In this document: positions 17,479 to 25,002 of the stretch, one piece after another
Position numbering within the stretch: the first letter of the stretch is position 1
How the letters are laid out: the number at the start of each line of letters is the position of its first letter
DNA from: Lachnobacterium bovis DSM 14045
GTDB taxonomy: Bacteria > Bacillota > Clostridia > Lachnospirales > Lachnospiraceae
DNA: 64,000 nt
Direction of reading: 5' to 3'
NCBI RefSeq assembly: GCF_900107245.1
Contig: NZ_FNPG01000010.1
Span: 49,269-113,268, forward strand
Made by a program: the position numbers and the translations under genes
Notes under the pieces: model-generated
Seen by the model: only the letters and a program-made list of their open reading frames with translations
Databases searched by the model: none
What the model was told of the DNA's origin: nothing

Positions 17479-18567
17479 TTAATAATCTTGTTCTTCCATA
17501 TACTTCATATATTTCACTACCATAAGCGCAATTTTAAAGGTGATTGCATCTTCAAAAACTCTTAAATCAAGTCCTGTGCTTTTTTGTAATTTATCTAAAC
17601 GATAAACCAATGTATTTCTATGAATGTACAACTGTCTAGATGTTTCAGAAACATTTAAACTATTCTCGAAAAACTTATTTATTGTAGTCAATACTTCTTC
17701 ATCAAAATCATCAGGTGAACGATTTCCAAAAATCTCTTTTATAAACATTTTACAGAGTGGAATAGGAAGTTGATAAATTAATCGTCCAATTCCTAATTGT
17801 GAAAATCCTATTACATCTTTTTCTTCAAAGAAAATTTTTCCGACATCAAGTGCCATCCTTGCTTCCTTATAAGAACGTGATACTTCTTTAATTTCGTTAA
17901 CAACTGTACCATATGAAATATGAACTTCTTTTACATCGTCTGATTTTATCACTCCAATAATAACATTAGCAGTTCTGTTTAAATCTTCATATGTTTCATT
18001 TTCAGCAAGTTCTTTGACGATGATGATATTTTTTTCATCAACTGCTGTAACAAAATCTTTTGTCTTTCCACCAAAAAGACTTCTGATTTTTTCAAGTTCG
18101 TTACCGTCTTTATCTCTTTTTGTTTCAACAATAAAGACTACCCTTTTAACTTCTGTTTCAATATGTAATTTTTTTGCCCTATTATAGATATCAACTAGTA
18201 ATAAGTTATCTAGCAATAAGTTTTTAATAAAATTGTCTTTATCAAAACGTTCTTTATATGCTATTAATAAATTCTGAATCTGGAATCCAGCAATTTTACC
18301 TATCATGTAAACATCTTCATTATCGCCATACGCAAGTAAAATGTACTCTAACTGACGATCATCAAAAACTTTAAAAAACTGGCATCCATTAACAACCTGA
18401 CTATCTGCTGGAGAACCTACAAATGCACGTGCAGGCTCAACAAATTGTTCAGCATCTGGAAATGTTGCTGCCAAAACCTTTCCTTCTACATCTATTACGC
18501 ATAGATCTGTACGAGTAATTCCTTTTAGACCGTCTATCGTATTTTGAAGTATTTGATTGGATATCAT
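17479..18567 (-). CDS. PucR/CdaR-type (sugar diacid regulator) transcription factor
   Basis: This 362-residue regulator has an N-terminal sugar-diacid-recognition-like domain (ILQNTIDGLKGITRTDLCVI). A GGDEF-like middle region (about 140-255) follows, and then the C-terminal HTH_30 domain (NVSETSRQLYIHRNTLVYRL). Such proteins activate uptake and breakdown of sugar diacids or other small metabolites, usually encoded nearby, but no obvious target operon flanks it. The ATG at 18567 follows AAGGAGTG. The inducer is unknown. It is distinct from the YbbR protein also called CdaR. Confidence 0.88.
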   Translation of the reverse strand: MISNQILQNTIDGLKGITRTDLCVIDVEGKVLAATFPDAEQFVEPARAFVGSPADSQVVNGCQFFKVFDDRQLEYILLAYGDNEDVYMIGKIAGFQIQNLLIAYKERFDKDNFIKNLLLDNLLLVDIYNRAKKLHIETEVKRVVFIVETKRDKDGNELEKIRSLFGGKTKDFVTAVDEKNIIIVKELAENETYEDLNRTANVIIGVIKSDDVKEVHISYGTVVNEIKEVSRSYKEARMALDVGKIFFEEKDVIGFSQLGIGRLIYQLPIPLCKMFIKEIFGNRSPDDFDEEVLTTINKFFENSLNVSETSRQLYIHRNTLVYRLDKLQKSTGLDLRVFEDAITFKIALMVVKYMKYMEEQDY

Positions 18568-18758
18568 ATAACACACTCCTTCTCCGATTGATTTACGATT
18601 TGCATAAAATCCTGTTTATATTTTAATGCAAATCAACGAAAAAATAAAGAGCAAATGTGTAATTTTTACTCATTTTCTCTTATTTTTTTCATTACGCTTG
18701 TCAATTTTTAACCATTTTATGTTGTTGATATGATTTTTTATGTATTTTTTAGATAATT

Positions 18759-19655
18759 TTAAGCGTTATTTTTGACTTCTTTATGTTCTTTTGTATATTC
18801 TTGAAAACCCTCTCCTAGAACTTCTCGAACATCAGAAACAATTACAAATGCTTTTGGATCAATCCTAACAACAATCTCTTTTAAATTAACAATTTCTTTC
18901 TTAGATACTACGCAATAAAGAACACATTTTTCATCGCCTGTGTACATTCCTCGTGCCTCTAAACCAGTCACACCTCTGTCTAGCGTTTCTAACAAAGTTT
19001 CTGCAATTTCATCATATTTATCTGTAATAATATATGCTGCCTTCGAAAACTTAAATCCTTCAAGTATTGTATCGGACGTTCTTGAAGCTATTGTTATTGC
19101 TATAATAGCATAAAGTGTTGATCTTAATCCAAAAATCATCAATCCAATTCCAATAATTATAAAATCAACAAATTGCATTATTTGAGCAACCGAGTAGTGT
19201 TTTATTTTTTTATGAATAAGTGCAGCAACCATATCCGTTCCACCTGTAGTTGCCTTACTTTTAAATGTCAATCCAAGCCCTGCCCCTGCTAATAAACCAC
19301 CAAAAATAGCTGCTATTACATAGTCACCTTTAGGAATATTGACACTTGGTAAAAGTCCTAGCCAAAACGACAACATCACCGTTCCAAAAAAAGTTCTTCC
19401 TATGAACCTCTTTCCCATTACTATATATGCAGCTATGAAAACTGGAGCATTTAAACCTATATTTGTAACCCAAAGTGGAATTCCACCTTTGATAATTTTT
19501 TTACTAACATCTTTTATTACAATTGCAAGTCCTGTGAATCCACCATCAACTAAGTGAATTGGATCATAGATCCATGCATAAGCCATTGCAACAAGACATG
19601 TTCCTATTGCTATTAAACAATAGTCCTTTACAATGTCTTTATACTTAAATTTCAT
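18759..19655 (-). CDS. YitT family membrane protein
   Basis: This 298-residue protein has five or six membrane helices in the first 190 residues (Ser/Gly-rich, with GAGLGLTFKSKATTGGTDM, a family hallmark). A C-terminal soluble DUF2179 domain follows (GVTGLEARGMYTGDEKCVLYCVV). The function of the family is not known; it is widespread in Firmicutes and often in several copies. It begins within one nucleotide of the TagA-like gene's stop, so the two are co-transcribed. Confidence 0.88.
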   Translation of the reverse strand: MKFKYKDIVKDYCLIAIGTCLVAMAYAWIYDPIHLVDGGFTGLAIVIKDVSKKIIKGGIPLWVTNIGLNAPVFIAAYIVMGKRFIGRTFFGTVMLSFWLGLLPSVNIPKGDYVIAAIFGGLLAGAGLGLTFKSKATTGGTDMVAALIHKKIKHYSVAQIMQFVDFIIIGIGLMIFGLRSTLYAIIAITIASRTSDTILEGFKFSKAAYIITDKYDEIAETLLETLDRGVTGLEARGMYTGDEKCVLYCVVSKKEIVNLKEIVVRIDPKAFVIVSDVREVLGEGFQEYTKEHKEVKNNA

Positions 19656-20347
19656 TACTTTATAACCTCTTTTTCAAAATCTAATTCTTCTAAACTTATC
19701 AATGTCTTATGAAAGCGTTTGAATCGAACTATATTTTTTATTTTATTCCATATCCCATGATTCGGTGTGATTTTTTTGTTTTCTCCAATTCCATACCACA
19801 TACCGGCATTTATAAGGCCTTGATATTCTTTAAGAAACATTTCTTGTTCTGGACTTGGTATTATTGAAAAAACAACATCTGCACCCGCTGCATTTATGTC
19901 ATTTATAACCGACTCATAGGCACCAACGCAGTCATCTAAAGCGCTAGTATTTGCAATTATAATTTCTGGAAATTCCTGTTCTAAAACTCCCCTAAATTGT
20001 TCTATTTTATCCACACTCTTACCTATTATGAATACTTTTTTTCTATTTCTTTCTACTCTCTTAAAGAATTCCTCGAAAAAAAGATTGTTTTCTATTTCAT
20101 GATATCTTTGTGTCGAATTCTCTCCAATTGCGCTTAATATGCCTGTTTCAGCCATTATTGAAAAGCTTAAATTTTCTAATACTTCTTTGTAATGCTCATC
20201 TTTTTCTGCGTTTAGAATCATTGCCATATCAACTTCTTCAATAGTTTTCATAAGCGAGGATCCCATATCTTTTTCTATTTCAGAAAGTATCTCACGCACA
20301 TTGTAATTGTCAAGCATTACCCCAGCAATTTCAACTTTTTTTATCAT
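19655..20347 (-). CDS. WecG/TagA/CpsF-like glycosyltransferase (divergent)
   Basis: The 230-residue protein fits the GT26 family by its start (VEIAGVMLDNYNVREIL), a VDMAMILNAEKDEHYK segment, a FIIGKSVDKIEQFRGVL middle and a GADVVFSIIPSPEQEMFL segment near the end. GT26 enzymes add N-acetylmannosamine or similar sugars to lipid-linked wall polymers. Several positions differ from the usual TagA pattern (the normal TxNPExVxxA is not evident), so catalytic activity is uncertain. It is encoded directly before the YitT gene with no wall-teichoic genes nearby. Confidence 0.65.
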   Translation of the reverse strand: MIKKVEIAGVMLDNYNVREILSEIEKDMGSSLMKTIEEVDMAMILNAEKDEHYKEVLENLSFSIMAETGILSAIGENSTQRYHEIENNLFFEEFFKRVERNRKKVFIIGKSVDKIEQFRGVLEQEFPEIIIANTSALDDCVGAYESVINDINAAGADVVFSIIPSPEQEMFLKEYQGLINAGMWYGIGENKKITPNHGIWNKIKNIVRFKRFHKTLISLEELDFEKEVIK

Positions 20348-21095
20348 ACTCTCTCACTTCTCTTTTTATTTTTGAATATATTTTTATCTCAAATATATTT
20401 TCATCTAATATATTTTTAAATCAAACATATTCTATCTTAAATATAGATTTAATAAAACCAACTAAACGTATATATATTTATTATAATATACATATTTTTG
20501 TTTGTCTAAAAATCACATACAATATTATAATTTTTTAATTTTTTATAAATATATTCTTAATAAACTCTACCGCCTCTATTTTGTTTCATAATTCCAAACA
20601 ATTCTTTTATATGTTTTAAATTGAATGACTACTTATTTTTTTATGCAACATTAATAAATAACGTCAACTTATCAACTTTACACATTATATATAGAGTATT
20701 TTAGGGGCTTTTCTCATAGTTTTCCACTTTTTCAACTTATATTTTTGTGGATAACGTTGATAACTCTGTGAATATATTTATTTTGCTGCCTTTTATACAT
20801 TTTGGATTTTGTGGGTAAAATGTTGTTATTTCGATGTAATATTTTTGTAATATTTTGTTTCCATTTTTCAGCTTTATTTTTCAAAAAAGCTCTTTATTTC
20901 GTCATTTTTTTCGAAATATTATTTTCATACTTTTCACAAAATTATCCAACAATTAAGTCCTTGCATAGCAAAAGTCATCTGACTATTATCAATGACTCTA
21001 AGCTTCTGACAAAATTTTATCACGCGATTTTCTTTTTTGTCAAGTTTTACTATATTTACTTAATTTTTATAGCTACTTTTTATAAATTTTTTTCA
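20348..21095. other. AT-rich gene-free stretch with DnaA-box-like sites
   Basis: I see no believable gene in these 748 bases. A plus-strand open frame (20802-21098) is Phe-rich with no ribosome site. One exact DnaA box (TTATCCACA, minus strand, 20746-20754) and four one-mismatch matches to TTWTNCACA (20676-20684, 20720-20728, 20767-20775, 20930-20938) cluster here. Gene direction does not switch around this region, and dnaA and dnaN are not nearby, so it is not an evident chromosome origin. It could also be the promoter region for the leftward and rightward genes. Confidence 0.45.
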
Positions 21096-21123
21096 TGAAG
21101 ATAATTAGTATTTTATCCGATTC
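21096..21123 (+). promoter_or_regulatory. Possible sigma-D (motility) promoter
   Basis: TGAA at 21096-21099 and TCCGATTC at 21116-21123, 16 nt apart, resemble the flagellar sigma consensus TAAA-N15-GCCGATAW with some mismatches. It lies 45 nt upstream of a YjfB-type gene, a family linked to motility in Bacillus, which fits. Confidence 0.35.
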
Positions 21124-21168
21124 TACTGTTATGTGAATTTACTCTTTGATTTTTAAGGAGGTGGTTGT

Positions 21169-21378
21169 ATGATGGATATTACTCAAGTTAACTATTCTTT
21201 GAACGATGTCGAACACTTCGCTATGACTAATACTGCCAGTCAAATAAAGAACGAAATCAATGTCCAATTATTGAGTAATTCGATTGACCAAATAAAAACA
21301 CAAGGAACCGATATGATTCGCATGATGGAATTATCAGTTAATCCAAATATTGGATCTAACGTTGATGTATTCATTTAA
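21169..21378 (+). CDS. YjfB family protein (putative motility protein)
   Basis: This 69-residue protein matches the YjfB family in size and in the repeated small-helix pattern (DITQVNYSLNDVEHFAMT and a C-terminal IRMMELSVNPNIGSNVDVFI). Some members are controlled by the flagellar sigma factor and labelled putative motility proteins; their role is not proven. The ribosome site AAGGAGGTGG is strong and a clear terminator follows, so the gene is monocistronic. Confidence 0.75.
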   Translation: MMDITQVNYSLNDVEHFAMTNTASQIKNEINVQLLSNSIDQIKTQGTDMIRMMELSVNPNIGSNVDVFI

Positions 21379-21408
21379 TTTGTTTATTAATTGTAAACAG
21401 TCCAAAAA

Positions 21409-21446
21409 AGGCGGCTACATAATGTAGTCGCCTTAAATATTTTTTC
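21409..21446 (+). terminator. Intrinsic terminator after the YjfB-type gene
   Basis: AGGCGGCTACAT pairs with ATGTAGTCGCCT through one G-U pair, and TAAATATTTTTT follows. It ends the small transcript. Confidence 0.85.
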
Positions 21447-21536
21447 ACTATAATTCTAACACTAGATTTTAATAATGCTTTTTAGCATCATATTTTAATA
21501 ATACTCTACAATACAAAAATTTGATACAATATCTAA

Positions 21537-21917
21537 TTATGCATTCTTAATAGCAATGGCCTCAATCTCAAGCATTACATCTTTTGGAAGTCTTGCAACT
21601 TCAACACAGCTTCTAGATGGAAAATCACCTTCAAAAAATGTTGCATAGACTTCATTAATCTTTGCGAAATCATTCATCTCTTTAATGAAAACTGTAGTTT
21701 TAACTACATCATTCATAGTGCAACCTGCTGCATCTAATAAATTTGATAAATTTTCAAATGCCTGTTTTGCCTGTGCAACTGAGCCCTCTGGAATTTCACC
21801 TGTTGATGGTACAACTGGGATAATACCTGATGTATAAACTACCCCATTTACTTCAATCGCTTGTGAATATGGTCCAATTGCTGCTGGTGCCTTATCTGTT
21901 TTTATTACTTTTTTCAT
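21537..21917 (-). CDS. ridA: RidA family enamine/imine deaminase
   Basis: RidA removes reactive 2-aminoacrylate and related enamines formed by PLP enzymes. The 126-residue protein has the usual GPYSQAIEVNGVVYTSG start, GCTMNDVVKTTVFIKEMNDF, and the substrate-binding Arg in PSRSCVEVARLP. I use the ATG at 21917, preceded by AAGGATTT; the longer frame extends 46 residues of low-complexity Tyr/Val sequence with no ribosome site. It is a single-gene unit with a long AT-rich upstream region. Confidence 0.94.
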   Translation of the reverse strand: MKKVIKTDKAPAAIGPYSQAIEVNGVVYTSGIIPVVPSTGEIPEGSVAQAKQAFENLSNLLDAAGCTMNDVVKTTVFIKEMNDFAKINEVYATFFEGDFPSRSCVEVARLPKDVMLEIEAIAIKNA

Positions 21918-21982
21918 AACAAATCCTTCTTTCTGTATTTTTTCAATATTACGCACATACATAATGTATAACAAAGCATAAT

Positions 21983-22006
21983 AATATACGACATAATATA
22001 CGACAT
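21983..22006. repeat. Two tandem 12-bp repeats upstream of ridA
   Basis: The unit aatatacgacat occurs twice without a gap, with a looser third match at 22021-22030 (cgcgacat core). It lies 66-90 nt upstream of the ridA start codon and could be a regulatory element or simple slippage. Confidence 0.45.
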
Positions 22007-22155
22007 ATTGTACAGCATAACACGCGACATACTGTATGATATAAGACAATTCCAAGATATGTTAAATAACAAATTCACTTATCTTATAATAAGAATTGCT
22101 CACTTCGTAATATTAAATACAAAAAAAGTATATTACAATAACATAATAAAATCAA

Positions 22156-22989
22156 TTAATTTTTACGAATTTTACCATCTGTAATTGTAACTAATTTTTC
22201 TTTATACAAACGTCCTACCGCTCTCTTAAACGCATTTTTACTTAATCCCGTTTCACGTTTAATTACTTCTGGACTTGCTTTTTCAGAAAAAGGAAGGATT
22301 CCGGCATAAGAATCAATAATTTCCATAATCTTTTTCGCGTCCTCATCAATTTGAATGTGAGCCTTTTCTCTCATTGTAATATCTATCTTTCCATCAGGCT
22401 TAATTCCAGTTACTCTAGCATCGATTACATCGCCAATTCTGAGATAATCATGCACCTCAAATGATGGTAATTTGGCAGAATATTTATCATCTATAGCAAC
22501 AAATGTACCAAAATTATCGCTGAATTCATAAACTCTACCACTCACTCGATCTCCGACTTTATATGGAGAATCTTTTTCTAAAAGTTCATAAATTCCTTTC
22601 ATACTTGCACATAAGCGATTACTTTTATCAATGTATAAAGTTACAATTATTTCATCGCCTTCTTCAACTTTTCTAAGCATTTCATGATATGGTAGAAATA
22701 AATCCTTTTCTAGGCCCCAATCCAAAAATGCTCCTATCTTGTTCACTTCTTTTACTTCTAACACCGCAAACTTTCCTAAAGTAAGTTTAGGTTCATTAGT
22801 TGTTGCTATCAATCTATCTTTTGAATCTTTATATAAAAAGATATTAATTTTATCTCCAATTTTAACATTCTCTGGAACCTGTTTAGCTGGTAATAGTATG
22901 TGAGTTTCTGTTTCCATATCTTCTGCTAAATAAATTCCGAAGTCTACTTTTTTTACATAATATAATTCCTGGTATTCACCTAATCTCAT
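22156..22989 (-). CDS. cvfB: CvfB-like S1-domain RNA-binding protein
   Basis: This 277-residue protein has three S1-type OB domains (VKKVDFGIYLAED; KEVNKIGAFLDWGLEKDLFLP; VYEFSDNFGTFVAIDDKYSAKL). A C-terminal winged-helix part follows (ASPEVIKRETGLSKNAFKRAVGRL). Staphylococcus aureus CvfB binds RNA and affects virulence gene expression; the exact role in other species is unknown. The ATG at 22989 follows GGAGGTAT. It is a single gene with unremarkable flanks. Confidence 0.9.
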   Translation of the reverse strand: MRLGEYQELYYVKKVDFGIYLAEDMETETHILLPAKQVPENVKIGDKINIFLYKDSKDRLIATTNEPKLTLGKFAVLEVKEVNKIGAFLDWGLEKDLFLPYHEMLRKVEEGDEIIVTLYIDKSNRLCASMKGIYELLEKDSPYKVGDRVSGRVYEFSDNFGTFVAIDDKYSAKLPSFEVHDYLRIGDVIDARVTGIKPDGKIDITMREKAHIQIDEDAKKIMEIIDSYAGILPFSEKASPEVIKRETGLSKNAFKRAVGRLYKEKLVTITDGKIRKN

Positions 22990-23079
22990 TTTTATACCTC
23001 CAAATTGCAAACTTATTAACTTTATTATCTATCGGCCAATTATTGTCATATGACTCAAAGCTTTTCAATTGTAAATATA

Positions 23080-23787
23080 CTATGCCTTTAAATATTTTAA
23101 AATAGCATACACATTTCCATCTTCTGCTGCAAAAACAACATCAATTTCGTTTTCATTATACGTAACTCTAGGATATAAAAAATCTTCCAACATAGCTTCT
23201 TTTCTATACTCTATTTTCAGCTCACCAACGCAAAAATTCTCAGGAATATAATCGTCTCCAACCAAAACATACTTTTCATTATTCATATGTCCGTTAGAAT
23301 CAATAAAGAATGGCAAAACCTCTACTGGCGCTTTCTCTTCATATTTTGTTGGTACTTTTAGTTTTCTTTTTTTATCTCCATAGTCAAGTTTGTCTTCTAA
23401 TTCATATTTTTCAAGAATATCCACCCTGTCCATAACTGGTTTTCTTGCCACTATATCTAATAGGACCCAAATCGAATTTGCCTCTACTAAACGCTCTCCC
23501 TTATCATTTGTTATCAAAAAGTTTCGATAGCCATAAAAAGCTTTAAAATCATATGGCCAGGTTTGTATCACTATCTCATCCATATACTTTGGCATTTTAT
23601 TAACTTTAATCTGCCAAGATGCTAAAACCCATCCTAAATTTTCTTTCTTTAAAAAGTCTATCCCAATTCCTAATTCTTCTGAATGATTTATGCTACAGTT
23701 TTGAAAATAATCCAAAAGAGCAGACCATGTTAAATTCTTATCTGCATCAACTTCTGTGTAACGTACCGTCTCCCTCATTTGAAACAT
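23080..23787 (-). CDS. Acyl-ACP thioesterase (PF01643 family)
   Basis: It releases free fatty acids from acyl carrier protein in family members. The 235-residue protein has two hotdog folds: the N-terminal one has VRYTEVDADKNLTWSALLDYFQ and the C-terminal one carries the FIDSNGHMNNEKYV signature with the catalytic Asn, His and downstream region. The ATG at 23787 follows GGAGGAAAA; a longer frame would start in the tRNA terminator. The gene follows tRNA-Gln with a terminator between. Chain-length preference is not readable. Confidence 0.9.
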   Translation of the reverse strand: MFQMRETVRYTEVDADKNLTWSALLDYFQNCSINHSEELGIGIDFLKKENLGWVLASWQIKVNKMPKYMDEIVIQTWPYDFKAFYGYRNFLITNDKGERLVEANSIWVLLDIVARKPVMDRVDILEKYELEDKLDYGDKKRKLKVPTKYEEKAPVEVLPFFIDSNGHMNNEKYVLVGDDYIPENFCVGELKIEYRKEAMLEDFLYPRVTYNENEIDVVFAAEDGNVYAILKYLKA

Positions 23788-23813
23788 AATTTTTCCTCCA
23801 AACTTACAAACGT

Positions 23814-23847
23814 ATAAAAAAAGCACTACGCTCAGTCGCATAGTGCT
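23814..23847 (-). terminator. Terminator of tRNA-Gln copy 1
   Basis: AGCACTATGC pairs with GCGTAGTGCT on the minus strand with one G-U pair, and seven T follow. It ends the tRNA transcript just upstream of the thioesterase ribosome site. Confidence 0.9.
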
Positions 23848-23856
23848 CAAAACTAA

Positions 23857-23928
23857 CTGCCCCACAAGGATTCGAACCTTGAAATGACGGAGTCAGAGTC
23901 CGTTGCCTTACCGTTTGGCGATGGGGCA
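23857..23928 (-). tRNA. tRNA-Gln (CTG), copy 1
   Basis: The 72-nt sequence folds as a normal cloverleaf. The acceptor stem is TGCCCCA/TGGGGCA, the D arm contains CGCCAAACGGTAAGG, and the anticodon arm is ACGGA-CTCTGAC-TCCGT with anticodon CTG. The T arm is CAAGG-TTCGAAT-CCTTG and the discriminator is G. CCA is not encoded. It is identical to the copy at 60.1 kb. It has its own consensus promoter and terminator. Confidence 0.97.
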
Positions 23929-23966
23929 TCATGTCTGTGACAATCTCTTGTCACGCGAACAATGAT

Positions 23967-23995
23967 ATTATACCTCGGGTTTTTATATATGTCAA
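23967..23995 (-). promoter_or_regulatory. Consensus sigma-A promoter of tRNA-Gln copy 1
   Basis: TTGACA (23990-23995) and TATAAT (23967-23972) are perfect consensus hexamers, 17 nt apart, on the minus strand. The -10 lies 38 nt upstream of the tRNA 5' end. Confidence 0.93.
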
Positions 23996-24081
23996 CAACT
24001 TTTTTGATTTTTTTAATTCTTTTCTTTTTTAATACTTTTTAAGTCCTTTTTATGTTTGTTCTTTATTATAAAAAAGAAAAC

Positions 24082-24720
24082 TTACAATCTAATCAATTCA
24101 TTATCGACAACAGCAAAATCTAACTCTTCAACTTTAGAATGCTTAGCCGCTCCATTTGTGCACTCTGTGACGCCTTTAATAATGATATCTTCTTTTTCAA
24201 TCGGTATAATAATCTCTAATTTAACATCAGCTTCATAAATTGAATTAACTATGCTTATATCATTTTGAGCAAAGTAATACTGTAACTTTCCTAACCCGTT
24301 ATAATCAGTTGTAATTTCATACAATACACCCTTTGCCTTAGTAATTAGTGTTGAATTACTCAATCCTTCTTTTACTGCCTTCTGATAAGCTCTAACCAAT
24401 CCGCCTGTTCCTAGCAATACTCCACCAAAATAACGCGTTACGACAACAGCCACATTATGCACATCTTCATTTAAAAGCACATCTAACATTGGTCTTCCTG
24501 CTGTCTGAGATGGTTCTCCATCGTCCGAACATCTTGTAACCTCGTTATTATCTCCAATTACAAATGCTGAACAATTGTGACGTGCATCCCAATATTGTTT
24601 TTTCATTTCATTAATAAACTTTACTGCTTCTTCTTCTGTTGAAACAGGACGTACAGTCGCAATGAATCTAGACTTTTTTTCTACGATTTCACCAACACCT
24701 GCTTTATAAACTATCTGCAT
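24082..24720 (-). CDS. YigZ family protein (IMPACT/UPF0029)
   Basis: This 212-residue protein has the IMPACT-like domain: KKSRFIATVRPV, then WDARHNCSAFVIG, DDGEPSQTAGRPML and VTRYFGGVLLGTGGLVRAY. A C-terminal DUF1949 ferredoxin-like domain follows. Its cellular role in bacteria is not established; related eukaryotic IMPACT proteins bind Gcn1. The gene starts behind a TGGGAGG site and stands alone between tRNA-Gln and a class A PBP. Confidence 0.92.
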   Translation of the reverse strand: MQIVYKAGVGEIVEKKSRFIATVRPVSTEEEAVKFINEMKKQYWDARHNCSAFVIGDNNEVTRCSDDGEPSQTAGRPMLDVLLNEDVHNVAVVVTRYFGGVLLGTGGLVRAYQKAVKEGLSNSTLITKAKGVLYEITTDYNGLGKLQYYFAQNDISIVNSIYEADVKLEIIIPIEKEDIIIKGVTECTNGAAKHSKVEELDFAVVDNELIRL

Positions 24721-25002
24721 TCTTACCTCCCACGATAATTTTTATTTATCCTTTTAGTTATACTTTATCTTTTTTAATTTACTTTTTCTTTCAGAATTCA
24801 CTTTATCTTTTGAAATTATACTTTACTAATAAATGTTTGTAAAGTTTTTCACTTTCTTATATTAATTGAATTTGTTATAATGTATAATAAGGTGTATTGT
24901 GTTTTAAAAAATATTACAACTACAATGCTATCTGTTTTGTTAAAAATTTAAAATTTAATATAGTTTTATGCCTGATTTTACAACTTATAAGGAGGACAAC
25001 CT

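Noticed and set aside
20676..20950. Chromosome replication origin
   Set aside because: DnaA-like boxes are present, but there is no dnaA, dnaN, rpmH or gidA nearby and no switch in gene direction, so an oriC call is not supported.
20802..21098. 98-codon plus-strand open frame, Phe-rich
   Set aside because: No ribosome site, a TTG start, and composition expected of AT-rich noncoding DNA.
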